64,000 nt of DNA. Origin: Styela clava (lineage: Eukaryota > Chordata > Ascidiacea > Stolidobranchia > Styelidae). The notes under the pieces were generated by a model, which searched no databases, was not told where the DNA came from, and saw only the letters and a list, made by a program, of their open reading frames with translations. Each line of letters opens with the position of its first letter. Within the stretch, counting starts at the first letter, position 1. The DNA lies in contig NC_135256.1 of assembly GCF_964204865.1 (NCBI RefSeq), forward strand, positions 18,815,703-18,879,702, given 5' to 3'. Shown here piece by piece: positions 63,401-64,000 of this stretch. Made by a program: the position numbers and the translations under genes.

Positions 63401-64000
63401 GAAGAAGATTGATTAACGAGATAAGTGATGTCTAAAATATACAGCACTTCAGGTGATCCAAAAAAATCAGTTTAAAAATTAAAAAATGTTAGATTCCGCG
63501 TCAGATCTAACATTGTTGCCGGTTATTCGCATTACCGACAGATAAAGTTGATACGCTATAGAAACACTACAAAGTTGAATTTAAATGTTAATGTTGACAG
63601 TTTTGTCTATTAGATATTATTAAATGTAATGTGTATACATAAACTGAAATGTATCTATCACAATGTTAAAATTTTCTCACGATTTTTGTTTGAAAAAAAG
63701 GCTGAACTTTTCACGTGGTACAAAAACAAGAAGTCGTATATTGTACATTGTCTATTTTTAGAAAAGTACCGAAGTTCACCAAAGCAAACGAATTTTATTT
63801 TTTTCTCAAAGTCCAATACAAGGTGCCAAATGTAGCGACTCTTTTACGTCTAATAATTCCAAGGATAATAGCTATTTTTGTGATATTACTTCCGAAACAT
63901 GATGGACAAGGTCGAGATGTTCCGTTTCAATATTGCAGCAAATTGCGTGCGTCAAAAAAGGCCGCAGTGCGTGAATCAAACCTATAAACCAATCAGGCCA
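57451..64000. other. upstream of the GPCR to the window end, no gene recognised
   Basis: No open frame over 90 codons and no exon cluster with family similarity. It presumably holds the GPCR promoter and 5' UTR. The stretch is somewhat richer in CpG than the repeat-dense left part. A perfect TGACGTCA lies at 59702-59709. I found no terminal inverted repeats here. Confidence 0.45.

Noticed and set aside
1..64000. CRISPR arrays, bacterial operons, rRNA genes, viral genes
   Set aside because: The sequence is eukaryotic with spliced genes. No regularly spaced repeat array, rRNA core or viral polymerase/capsid frame was seen.

Overview
The window is animal nuclear DNA. It is AT-rich, with GT-AG introns, metazoan protein families and many fossil DNA transposons. 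The gene set contains SSU72, WDR33, CYB5D1, enkurin, a neuronal-type synaptobrevin, and a class A receptor with lysophospholipid/cannabinoid-like features. The modest introns and the vertebrate-like proteins suggest an invertebrate chordate, most likely a tunicate. That placement is inference; nothing in the sequence proves it.

Layout. (1) 941-1801, minus strand: the first two coding exons of SSU72, with the rest beyond the left edge. (2) 1.8-12 kb: intergenic and repeat-dense. It holds GGTACC-type palindromic repeats, a repeat with a CAGA-rich end, a ~1.33 kb tandem duplication that cuts through a hAT-type element, and a second hAT-type element. (3) 12.1-21.1 kb, plus strand: a complete 13-exon WDR33. 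(4) 21.5-23.4 kb, minus strand: a complete 4-exon CYB5D1, convergent with WDR33. (5) 23.8-24.6 kb, plus strand: single-exon enkurin, head to head with CYB5D1 across 395 bp that contains an RFX X-box-like motif. (6) 27.1-34.5 kb, minus strand: a synaptobrevin/VAMP gene with two alternative 52-nt transmembrane exons. (7) 34.5-45.5 kb: no coding gene, but a tRNA-derived SINE, a TIR element and a 2.4 kb hAT-type element with a perfect 8-bp target duplication. (8) 45.6-57.5 kb, minus strand: a complete 7-exon class A GPCR of about 536 residues. (9) 57.5-64 kb: no gene that I can recognise.

Functional links. SSU72 and WDR33 both act in mRNA 3'-end formation and are neighbouring divergent genes. CYB5D1 and enkurin are both axonemal proteins and share a promoter region. 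VAMP is an exocytosis v-SNARE. The GPCR is an orphan receptor. All exon boundaries were read by eye from splice consensus, reading phase and family similarity. No transcript data were available.
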